This document shows positions 55,980-64,000 of a DNA stretch of 64,000 bases, piece after piece. Each line of letters starts with the position of its first letter. Positions within the stretch are counted from its first letter, which is position 1. Position numbers and translations under genes: made by a program. The stretch covers positions 6,621,760-6,685,759 of the forward strand of contig LNAC01000001.1 of NCBI GenBank assembly GCA_002007465.1, in the 5' to 3' direction. The notes beneath the pieces were generated by a model, which was given only the letters and a program-made list of their open reading frames with translations, was not told where the DNA came from and searched no databases. Origin of the DNA: Ailurus styani. Lineage: Eukaryota; Chordata; Mammalia; Carnivora; Ailuridae.

Positions 55980-56165
55980 GTGCCGGTCAGAAAGGCCATT
56001 TATAAATCTATAAATGTGCTAAACAGCCCACTCTCCTGCTTTGCTATTTGACTTTGAATTAAACAAAGTGTCATGAGTGGGAGGTGTATCTTACAATGAT
56101 TTTAACCAATTTGCTTTCTAATGTGGAAAATCTGCCGAAAATAGGACGTGCTGAAGTGGTTGTCC
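55980..56165. promoter_or_regulatory. Candidate conserved non-coding element with paired SOX/TCF-like sites
   Basis: CATTTATAAATCTATAAATG (56 kb left part) is followed by GACTTTGAATTAAACAAAGT at 56051-56070, where CTTTG and CAAAG form an inverted pair across a 7-bp AT spacer. Then ATGATTTTAACCAATTTGC. Compact and repeat-free. Confidence 0.42.
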
Positions 56166-56746
56166 CATATACGGAAGGGGTGTTTGACGCGCCCTCGGAG
56201 GGGGTGAGGGGGGCGGTTGGGCCACGCGCCTTTCTGATGAGCGCGGTGATGCTGAGCCTGCCTTCTGTTTTCCTGGTGGGCCCCAGGGTTCCTGTGGGTG
56301 CGTCCTCCCCATCCCCCAGATCATAGGACACAGGCAGCGAAGACCCATCTTTCGGAAACACTGGGGTGTTTTGAACCCCATTAGAAGTATACAGGTGCTT
56401 GCTGAGCAGACAGGCCAAGGGACGGATGGCTCTGGTCCCGGCAGGCCGTCAGCTGCAGGGGGTGCTGAGCGAAAGGCAGAGCAAAGATACAGAGATACTC
56501 GGGCCCGGGAGTCCTGGGGTCCCCTGCGCTGGGTGCCATTCCTGGGCCGCGCAGTGCGCCGGGCCGGGCACTCCCTTAAACTTACCTGTCTCTCTGGAAG
56601 GTGGACTGTGATCCTGGTCCGTCACCAACGCCCCAGCTGTGAGCATCTCACCGAAGGAAGCTCTCCTGTAACCGTGGGGGTTTTTTAAGTGCCCTGGCTC
56701 ATAAACGTAGGCCATCGCTTGGGTCCGGTGCTGGTAGGAAAAGCAT
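56166..56746. other. GC-rich non-coding sequence
   Basis: Unique with moderate CpG; no recognised feature. Left SINE target copy at its right edge. Confidence 0.5.
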
Positions 56747-56938
56747 GGGGCACCTGTGTGGCTCAGTGGGTTAAGTCTCTGCCTTTGGCTCAGGTCACGA
56801 TCTCAGGGTCCTGGGATCGAGCCCCGCATCAGGCTCCCTGCTCAGCAGGGAGCCTGCTTCCTCCTCTCTGCCTGCTTGTGATCGCTCTCTCTCTCTCTCT
56901 GTTGAATAAATAAATAAAATCTAAAAAAAAAAAAAAAT
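56747..56938 (+). mobile_element. Can-SINE with target-site duplication
   Basis: Forward SINE: GGGGCACCTGTGTGGCTCAG, TGGGTTAAGTCTCTGCCTTT, GGTCACGATCTCAGGGTCCT, CTCCCTGCTCAGCAGGGAGC, GCCTGCTTGTGATCGCTCTC, GAATAAATAAATAAAATCTA, poly-A. AGGAAAAGCA lies at 56736-56745 and 56941-56950. Confidence 0.96.
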
Positions 56939-57194
56939 TAAGGAAAAGCAGCAGTTTGTTCCGCTGTGTGCTTGTCCAGAGGCTGGGCACCTGCGCCCGG
57001 AGAGGCCACCACCACTGGTCCCCTCCAAGGCCCGCCAGGGGCCTGACTCTACTTCCGAGCCAAACCCAAACCCAGTAGACGGAGACCCTGCCGTGTGCGT
57101 GCGTGCGCGCGCATTGGTGTGTCCATTGGAGGAGGGTTAGTAAGCTAGTGTCAGAGGTTGTCAGAATCTTCAGACGTGGAAACCAGTGTCCACC
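56939..57194. other. Unique sequence with alternating CG/TG tract
   Basis: 57092-57113 is alternating purine-pyrimidine (CGTGTGCGTGCGTGCGCGCG CA). The rest may include more of the L1 fragment that follows, but no landmark is clear. Confidence 0.5.
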
Positions 57195-57605
57195 AGTGTC
57201 GGCCCTTCCAAAATAGCCCCCATGCCCTTTGACCTACTAATCTCCCTTCCCCACCTGGTGCCAAAAAAAGCTTTACTCCCTCAAGATGTTTTATCGTGCT
57301 GTTATTTAAAGGCATAAAAGATGCCTTAAGCATCCAACAGTGGGGAAAATAGCTAATTCTTTTAAAAACGATGCCTTCACAGTTTGAGATAACATAAATA
57401 GAAGGCTTGTCTCGGAGTGGAAAGATTTAATATTGAATGTACATTTAAAAATTAAAACCACAGAGAATACTCTTGGGAAACCTGATGAATATTTCATAGT
57501 GGTTATCTTTAATTGGTAGAATTTGGGTGATTTTTTTTTTTCTTTTCCCCATTTTCCATCCCAGTGCTCTGTAATGAATATATGTTTTGTTTTTTTTTTT
57601 TTTAA
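57195..57605 (+). mobile_element. L1M-type LINE 3' fragment
   Basis: Sense-orientation landmarks: GCCCTTTGACCTACTAATCT (CCTTTGACCCAGCAATTC region), TGTTTTATCGTGCTGTTATT, AGCATCCAACAGTGGGGAAA ATAGC (AATGTCCAACAGTGGGGAAT region), GGTAGAATTTGGGTGATTTT, CTCTGTAATGAATATATG and a T-rich end. Old and inactive. Confidence 0.75.
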
Positions 57606-57968
57606 ATGGGAAAAAAGTGCTGGTCATCTGTTTCCAGAGGGGTCCTATGCTTAGGGAGGAGGGGGCAGTGCAATGCGAGATTTATAAAGGCAGAGCCGAC
57701 TGTCCTACCTCCCTGATATTCAGGATACCATCTGTGTTCTCCTTGTATTTCTTAGAACATGCAGGCATGCGTGAACATACAGACGACTTGTGTTGGCTTA
57801 CCAGGAAAAAATCCTGCCATGCTTGTAGCCCCATTTGATACAGTGGATCTCCATCCGGTATTGCCTTTTGTCTTAGGGTATGTGTGCAGACATGGGATTT
57901 TGTCCGTGGGGTCTGTGTACCTGCCAGGTGTTAGGTTTTCGCAGGTTGGTTCCACCCCACCCCTTTTT
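57606..57968. other. Unique sequence
   Basis: No recognised feature. A 83-codon frame here has no domain. Confidence 0.5.
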
Positions 57969-57984
57969 AAATTGTCTTTCGTGG

Positions 57985-58164
57985 GAGGGCACCTGGGTGG
58001 CTCGGTGGGTTAAAGCCTCTGCCTTCGGCTCAGGTCATGATCTCAGGGTCCTGGGATCGAGCCCCGCATCAGGCTCCCTGCTCAGCGGGGAGCCTGCTTC
58101 TCTGTGTACTTGTGCTCTCTCTCTCCCTGTCAAATAAATAAAATCTTTAAAAAAATAAATAAAT
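57985..58164 (+). mobile_element. Can-SINE with 16-bp target-site duplication
   Basis: Forward SINE: GGGCACCTGGGTGGCTCGGT, GGGTTAAAGCCTCTGCCTTC, CATGATCTCAGGGTCCTGGG, ATCGAGCCCCGCATCAGGCT, CCCTGTCAAATAAATAAAAT, AAATAAATAAAT end. AAATTGTCTTTCGTGG (57969-57984) and AAATTGTTTTTCGTGG (58165-58180) differ at one base. The CTCTGCCTGCCTCT block is shorter than in other copies. Confidence 0.97.
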
Positions 58165-58184
58165 AAATTGTTTTTCGTGGCAGG

Positions 58185-58350
58185 ACAGTGTATGCTAGCT
58201 GTGCGGCCTTGGGGAGATGGCTAACCTCTCTGTGCCTGTTTTCCCCTTAAACACAGGGACAGCACACTAGTCCCTGCACACTAGCACACTAGTGTGTAGA
58301 CTTCTTAAGGACGCGGTGAGTTACTGCTTGTAAACGGGGTAAACCGGCAC
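58185..58350 (+). mobile_element. MIR remnant
   Basis: CTAGCTGTGCGGCCTTGGGG, ATGGCTAACCTCTCTGTGCC, TGTTTTCCCCTTAAACACAG and GGACGCGGTGAGTTACTGC follow the MIR core and 3' order. A small local repeat of GCACACTAG occurs at 58263-58296. Confidence 0.8.
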
Positions 58351-58924
58351 CTGCAGACCCAGCTTCCTATGTGTGTTTCATCTGTCGTTTTTCACATCTT
58401 CCTGGTTTCCGTCACCACCGGTGTCCGTCTCCCTCCGCTCCGTATCTGTAACCACATAGGCAGATTATAATACTTTAAGCATATCATTCAGTTCATGTTC
58501 TGTATTCTTTGGATTTAGCTGCCCTAGTACATCACCCATCCCTAGCCTACCCCTCCAGTACATGCCTTTGACGAATTTCTGTTTTTAAGGGAAGACTGTG
58601 CTCTATTTGTGCCGGCTCTTTCCCCTCCTCCTGCCCAGACCAGCAGATGTTGTCTGTCTGTAGCACGGTTTTGGTTGGATCTTCAAGGCCTTTGCATTGG
58701 AGGGGCCTCCTGGGACAGGTCCATTCACGGGGCCGCTACGCCCCCAGAGGCCCCCCAGCAGAGCAAGCGCAGAGGTGGAGCCCAGTCGGAAGTGTTCACG
58801 GGGGCTGATGGGGGGGGCTCATAAAAAGCAGGCCGACAGGCCAAGATGATTCTCCTCGGATTCGATCTCACCCAGTATGGGGTCCCCCGAGCAGCCAGGC
58901 TGCAAGTAGTGGTTTCTTTTCTTG
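58351..58924. other. Unique non-coding sequence
   Basis: 58440-58600 is less GC-rich and might be an old LINE remnant, but no landmark is firm. No exon recognised. Confidence 0.45.
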
Positions 58925-58990
58925 ACAAGGCATTTATTAAGTGCCTGCTGTATGTCAGGGGTGGGCCTCGGATTCTGTGCAAGTCAGTCT
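58925..58990 (-). mobile_element. MIR 3' end remnant
   Basis: GGCATTTATTAAGTGCCTGC followed by TGTATGTCAGGGGTGGGC matches the reverse complement of the MIR 3' end ('ACATTTATTGAGCGCTTACT ATGTGCCAGGC'). Confidence 0.6.
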
Positions 58991-60464
58991 GGGAGGCTGC
59001 CAGGCTCCAAGCTGCTTTGAGCCGTGTGCTTCCCTGTTCCTCTCTCCTGAGGTTCTTGCAGCTTCCATCTGCTCCCTCTGGGCCTGGTGCGCACACTTCA
59101 CATGGATTTGAAAGAGGGAGGCAGATAAGCAGCGGCCAGAATAGTTTCAGGCCGTCTGTTGGTGGATGACAGGCTTCTGGGTTGACAAAACTGTCATTTG
59201 CTAACTGCCTGCTGGAGCTGGGCCCTCCCTGGGCCAGGCCCCCAGGCCTCCAGTTCCCCCGTCCTCCACTGTGATCCGCCTTCACAGAATAACTTCACCG
59301 ACGCTACTGGCACTTTTGGTATCCTGAGTTCAATGTTTTTGCTTCAACCTTTGATTTGTCAGAAACTCCCAATGCTTAAGAACAAAAATCCCATTAGTAC
59401 TGTTTGTTTTCCTTTTCACTACTCTTGTTAAAAAAAAAATCAATTTTTATTCTGGTTCTCAAGTATGTTGTGAAGAACAAATTTTTTTAATTTTTACAAT
59501 TTTTTTAAGAGCAAATATTTTTAAAGTTAAAAAAAATTGCGTGTGGCGTAGTATCCGGTTCAGAAATATTCCGTGTGGGTCTCTGCCTCTTTGAGGCTTG
59601 TGCTTTGAGGCTTTGTGGGAGCTGTCCCTCCTGTTTGTTGAATGGTCGGGGTCGGCGTGTTAGAACGCCACTTCCCTGGCCTCACCACCAACTTTATATG
59701 CCAGCAACAGACCGTCGAATCCCAGCCTAGAGTCAGAGGCATATTTGTTAGGCTGTGACATGAAAATGGCTTATTTCCTATTTTGTTCCATCTTGATCCT
59801 TTTGCTCGGTGGAGCTGACCGCTGGCCCCTGGGGCTGGTTGGGAGAGCGGAGTCTGGGGGGCACCCCTTCCAGCTGGGGCTCCTCGTTTGGGGCCTTTCT
59901 TGAAGGTCGACGGGCTTATCCAGAAGCGAGAAGTGGGAATGAGGATGGGGGCTGCCTGCTTCCTCATCTTGTGCGATTTTTCAAGAAACTCACCCCAGTT
60001 GGGCCTGACAAAGGACTCTTGATTTCTAGCATTCAAAAACTGTAACTTCAAGGAGAGAGACCCTTTTCAGATGCTTTTGCCTCATTCCGTGCAGTTGAGA
60101 AGGGAATGGGCCGCAGAGACTGCGTCCTGAGGTTATCCGGGTGGTTTAGGATCTTTCCTGCGTCGATGGATGAGCAGTGCTCCAACCCTGCTTGAGAGGC
60201 AAGCCCTCGCTGGCAGAGCAGGTGCTGGAATGGCATACGGGTCACCAGACGGGCCCTTGCTGAGGGGCAAAGACACAGGGTTGGCATATTTTAACTCTTC
60301 CTTCTGGGTCCTGGTTTTTAATCTGCCACCTCTCCCCTGTGCAAGCCCTCCCTCCCCCTTTCCTCACCCCCCCTTCTTTTTTTGTAACCAACAGCAGCCA
60401 CCCCCACCTTCCACCAACTTCCTATTCTGTTTATCTTGGTTCTTTTGTTACTCCTCCTGACTGA
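58991..60464. other. Mixed non-coding sequence
   Basis: AT-rich between about 59300 and 59560 (T/A runs, possibly an old LINE tail) and GC-rich elsewhere. Pyrimidine-rich at 60340-60440. No exon or clear repeat family. Confidence 0.45.
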
Positions 60465-60545
60465 CTGCTGTACCATCCCGTGTGCTTCTTGAGAGACTCG
60501 GCTGCATCTTTGACACACAGTAGGTGCTGATTGTGTTTGGACAGG
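60465..60545 (+). mobile_element. L2/MIR-type 3' end remnant
   Basis: GTGTGCTTCTTGAGAGACTC GGCTGCATC then GACACACAGTAGGTGCTGAT and TTTGGACAGGAATTC. This resembles the L2 end 'GAGCTCCTTGAGGGCAGG ... GGCACATAGTAGGTGCTCAA ... TTGTTGAATGAAT'. Confidence 0.55.
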
Positions 60546-61361
60546 AATTCGTGCGGCTGTGCGGCTTCCAGTCCCGTCAGGCCGAAGGGCACAAGGCGAA
60601 TAGGTGTCTGCTCCGTGGGCTCTGTAGCCTGAGCGAGGGGTCAGATTCCAGGGCCAGGGGTCAGCTGCGCCTCAACCTCCGAAGAGCTCCCCAAAGCCGG
60701 GTTGAGGTAGAGGGGTCGGGCAGGGCCTCTGGGGGACCCGGGGCCGTTGAGTGGGGGGGAGAAACACGTGCCCTCAGAGCAGTGTCTTGGCAAAGAAGGG
60801 AGGCGGTTTGTTCCAGAAGGCGGAACCGGGTGGGGAGACGGGAAGCAGAGAGAGTTCTTTTTAAACCTAAAGGATTTTAAAAATAACTCGACTGTGTCCC
60901 GGAGGGCTACCCCGCGGGCCGCCTGTCCCGGCCTACAGGCTTGCTGCACGCGCGGTCCGACGGAAGCCCCCCGAGGTCTTCTGCCCCCCACTCCTCCGGT
61001 GCCTGGCGCACGGCCAGACGCGGGGGCTCCTGCTTGGTCGAACAGGAAGACTCCAGCGGAGGATGAAAGGAGGGGATGCCGGTGTCCGGTGAGGGGCTGG
61101 CGGGGTTGCAGCACGAGGTGGCCTGGGGACCTTCAGCAGACAGACTCCCTCTCTGGGGGCCCGGCAGCGCGTCCCCTGTCGTGAATGGAGGGTCCGTGGC
61201 CGGGGTTTCTCTCTCTCTTTCTACATGTGTTGGAAGGACCCACGGGCCTCGCAGATGCTTCTGTCCTCAACAAGGGCCTGCCCGAGCCCACCTTCTCGGG
61301 GTCGAGGTGAGGGCTGGCCCACGCTCGCTCTCATCAGACTCCATCGTTTGCTCATCGACAA
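60546..61361. other. GC-rich sequence with CpG-rich core at about 60880-61090
   Basis: CpG clusters such as CCCCGCGGGCCGCCTG, GCACGCGCGGTCCGACGG and CAGACGCGGGGG. Opposed domain-free frames at 60641-61114 and 60747-61184. No exon recognised. Confidence 0.5.
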
Positions 61362-61397
61362 AGTGTGTGTGTGTGTGTGTGTGTGCGCGCACGCACG
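61362..61397. repeat. (GT)n-GCGCGCACGCACG alternating tract
   Basis: 36 bp of alternating purine-pyrimidine, GT run passing into GCGCGCACGCACG. Same design as the tract at 23828. Confidence 0.94.
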
Positions 61398-61799
61398 AGT
61401 ATGCACCCACGAGTACAGGTGTATGCCAGGGACCGTTCAGGGCTCCGTGGTCCCAGTGGACAAGCGGTCACTGGGCGTCTGTTGCCTAGGATGAGACACC
61501 CGATGGCTCGCTTTCTTGAGAGGTGTGCGTCAGGTTGGGAGCGGGTGGCAGAGCGCCCGGGTGGCAGTGTTGAGAGCAGGGTTCGGGTGCCAGGCTGGCC
61601 AGCGGGAGGGCTAGGCCAAGGGAGTGGCCACTGCAGACCCCCCGAAGCCCCATCCGGAGCGGGGAAGCCGGGGGCCACGAGCCCTTGGCCGTCCCTCCGC
61701 GTCCTGCTTTCAACCATCAAGGCAGCGGGAGCCCTTTGGAGAGATTCGAGGACCATGCGATTGGATCAGATTTAAGTTTCGGAAAAAGAGCCCAGCTCA
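61398..61799. other. GC-rich non-coding sequence
   Basis: Unique; no recognised feature. Confidence 0.5.
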
Positions 61800-62285
61800 G
61801 CCCTAGGTGTGTCTGCAGAAAGGGGCAGCCGGCAGCCAGGGGACCGTCGGGGGGACCCACGTAGCAGAGTCTCCTCTGCCGCCGCGCCGTGGGCCGAGCG
61901 GGTCCGCGCTGTCAGGAGGCGGCCGCGGGAGCCCACGGGCACGAGGCTGCCGGCCCCGCCACCCTGCGCCCCCAGGATCCGCCCCCAGGATCGGCCGGAG
62001 GCTCTCGGCCCCGGCTTCAGACGGAGACCCCCCGGCTCTGCCTGGACGCCGAGACGGAAGTGGTCTCCGGTTACTGGGATCTTGAGAAGGTCGAAATCCT
62101 CCACCGAGCACTTTCCCGTCCCTGCTGGTGCACTCGGGGCTAGCCCCCCTCGCCATAGGTCCCCATCGCCTCTGTCATTGTCGTGAAGGAGAGGCGCGTG
62201 GGGGAAGGGCCGGGCGCGGGCCGCGGTGACTCCGTCTACCCTCTTTCCAGCAGCGGAAAGTGCTGTCGGGCAGCGCGGGAACCTT
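61800..62285. other. CpG-island-like region
   Basis: By eye about 50 CpGs in roughly 485 bp, with dense cores CTGCCGCCGCGCCGTGGG, GGCGGCCGCGGGAGCC and GGGCCGGGCGCGGGCCGCGG. GC content is very high. Local open frames on both strands resemble no known protein. It could be an unannotated promoter or alternative first exon of a gene outside the window, or an orphan island. Confidence 0.65.
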
Positions 62286-62400
62286 GGAGGAGGAGCTTTC
62301 CCTGATATAATTATGCTGTTAGTAAAAATGTTGGCGCCTTTTCTCCACTTTCTCTCTTAGCCACTAAAATAAAGCTTTATCTTGGAGCTCGACAGCTGTT
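62286..62400. other. AT-rich segment with AATAAA and 12-bp palindrome
   Basis: Immediately after the CpG-rich region comes CCCTGATATAATTATGCTGT, then AGCCACTAAAATAAAGC. AATAAA lies at 62368-62373 and overlaps the perfect palindrome ATAAAGCTTTAT (62369-62380). Possible poly(A) signal or conserved element; neither is supported further. Confidence 0.35.
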
Positions 62401-63439
62401 TGCAGTCGGCCTCGTGTCTGCTCCTGATGACTTGGCGTCGCAGGCTGCGCGGGGGGTGGGGGGCCAGTAGGTCATTGCTGCCCTGGTCCGGGGGTGGGGG
62501 GCGGTCCTGAGCAGAGACCCAGGATGCTGGAGCAGCTCCAGGCTGGGTGGTCTCTGCATTTTGCCCAGTGAGCCGTTGCTAAGGAGAGGGCTTTGTTCGC
62601 ATGGAGCCGAGGGAATGTTCGAGGGAAGTGCACTTGGGCACAGATTTGCTGACGTGGCGAAGGCAGGACTGCCCAGGCTTGTGTGTCGAGCACGGGCCGT
62701 CCCAGGTGGAGAAGTCAGCACCTGTAGGGCTGCGCTGAGGGCAGCCGCGGGGAAATGTTTCTCGGGATCACCAGGCACCTTGGCGGGAAGGAGCCCTGGT
62801 CGGGAAACAAGGCAGGGAAGGGGGTGACCGGTGGGAGGGGGCATGATGGGGCTGCTGCTTGGGTAGGGCCAGGACCCGCCCTGTGTTTGCCAGGCCCACC
62901 CTCTGCCGGAGAACAAAGGATGGCAGGGAGAGGGCGGAAGGCACTTCTGAGGACCTCACTGGCCAAGAAAATTCTACATGGGCTGGGACCACTGTCAAGA
63001 ACTTATGTGGCCTTGGGGCTGAGGAGGTGGCCTCAGGAACCACTCCCAGCAGCCTCCCTTCCCAGAGAGGCTGTAGGGTCGATGCCAGCAGGGCACGAGG
63101 AACTCCACTGAGGGGGGGAGTGGCCCTCCTGGGGCGGGCAGTGGCCTCGAGCACCTCCCTCTCCTCCAGGTTCTTACTCGTGAGTCCCCTTTCCTCATGG
63201 CTGCTGTGGCTCCAAGTAGGAGGATGGCTAGACTGCCCCCCCACCGCCCGGTGGGGCCCAGTGCCTCTGGCCTCAGCACCCTGGGCTCGGGGACCCGCAG
63301 AGAGTGAACATGCTCACGAGGCGCCCCTGCTGTGGCTGCGCTCCTTGTTCAGTGCGGGATCCTGGGCCACGGACCTCAGTTGCCCTGTCGTCTTCTATCA
63401 CCTCAGCAGCGGTTTTGTTAGGGCGGGCTTGGTGACGTG
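62401..63439. other. GC-rich non-coding sequence
   Basis: Unique sequence with domain-free overlapping frames up to 204 codons. No repeat recognised. Confidence 0.5.
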
Positions 63440-63505
63440 GTGTTTTGTCATCTCCCACATGTGGGGAAGCTGAGCCTCGGAGAGCTGGGTCCTCATTCAA
63501 GGGTC
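63440..63505 (-). mobile_element. MIR core remnant
   Basis: CATCTCCCACATGTGGGGAA GCTGAGCCTCGGAGAGCTGG corresponds to the reverse complement of the MIR core (ATTTTACAGATGAGGAAACT GAGGCTCAGAGAGG). Confidence 0.55.
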
Positions 63506-64000
63506 CGAGCATGAGGCCAGCCGCCCGGCCTGGTGTCCACCTGCTGGCGTCCCTGGTGCAGGACCCGGGGCTTCGTGGTGCAGCCCGATGTTCCCACCGG
63601 CATGTTGGGGAAATTCGCTGGACCCCAAAGCTACACTGCGAGCTTTTTCTGAGTGATGTGGCTCTGCTCTCTTCGTTTGGGGAAAGTGTGTCTGGAATGT
63701 GTGGTAACCCCCGTGGTCTTCCGTCCCTGGATTTGGTGTCAGAGGGACACCTTCAGTTTCAGGGTCAGACAGTAGTCTAGCCAATTTAGTGCTGCCTTTA
63801 GCTCCCTCCGTCTGACGGTGTTCAGCTTCACTGGTGGGATGCAGAGATGACAGAGGGACCCCTGGCCTCTGGGAGACGTTCCTTCCCTCCCGCGTGTCCC
63901 AGGCTGGCACCACCCTGTCTGGCTCAGGGGAAGGGACCCTCAGAGCTGACTTTCTGGAAGCCCTGTCCTTGGAGAAGGAGCTTCGGAGCTAGACTTTCTA
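63506..64000. other. Unique non-coding sequence to window end
   Basis: No repeat, exon or RNA gene recognised. Confidence 0.5.

Noticed and set aside
60110..60190. LTR/MaLR-like words (GGTTATCCGGGTGG)
   Set aside because: Single short match without the rest of an MLT-type LTR.
1..64000. tRNA genes at the heads of SINEs
   Set aside because: The tRNA-like heads of Can-SINEs retain promoter-like boxes but cannot form a complete functional tRNA; they belong to the SINEs.
1..64000. Endogenous retrovirus or full-length active LINE
   Set aside because: No gag/pol/env-like frame, no paired LTRs, and only diverged 3' pieces of L1 are present.

Overview
This window is mammalian nuclear DNA from a carnivore, and I find no protein-coding exon or RNA gene in it. 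The lineage call rests on at least thirteen copies, whole or partial, of a tRNA-derived SINE that starts with GGGCGCCTGGGTGGCTCAG, contains a GGCTCAGGTCATGATCTCAG-like core and ends in TGTCAAATAAATAAAATCTTTAAA. This is the Can-SINE type of caniform carnivores. The 'TTAAAGCCTCTGCCTTCGG' head and 'CTACTTGTGATC' 3' part fit a mustelid (ferret, mink, badger, otter group) better than dog, cat or bear; that finer placement is my recollection of family consensus sequences, not a search result. Older layers are remnants of MIR, L2, L1M-type LINEs, MER5 and one Tigger2/MER28-like DNA transposon, as expected for a eutherian.

The open reading frames are short, lack recognisable domains, overlap on both strands and fall in GC-rich sequence or tandem repeats. 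I read the whole window as intronic or intergenic. The left half (1-38 kb) is GC-rich, fairly CpG-rich unique sequence peppered with SINEs and ancient repeats, with AT-rich islands near 7.6-8.0, 13.4-13.8, 17.9-18.2, 25.4-26.7, 30.7-31.1 and 32.2-32.7 kb. A Tigger2/MER28-like element (36356-37119, intact TA duplications) hosts two SINEs in opposite orientations. At 37990-38825 an older Can-SINE carries 40 identical tandem copies of an 18-bp segment of itself; this is the most striking structure in the window.

The right half (39-56 kb) has almost no SINEs and alternates GC-rich stretches with AT-rich islands full of homeodomain-, POU-, SOX- and TCF-like words (39.25-40.84, 42.7-43.0, 45.56-46.4, 47.93-48.2, 49.18-49.6, 50.1-50.64, 52.58-53.26, 53.56-53.84, 55.41-55.72, 55.98-56.16 kb). 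The pattern resembles the regulatory landscape of a developmental gene, but conservation cannot be measured from one sequence. A second minisatellite, C-rich with 10-12-bp units, lies at 44344-44697. CpG-island-like patches lie at 26.73-27.27, 55.04-55.41, 60.88-61.09 and 61.80-62.29 kb with no visible gene attached.

The right end (56.7-64 kb) returns to GC-rich sequence with two SINEs, an L1M piece, MIR/L2 remnants and the CpG patches. Repeat identities come from remembered consensus features; no alignment was run. One unresolved base (N) lies at 54534.
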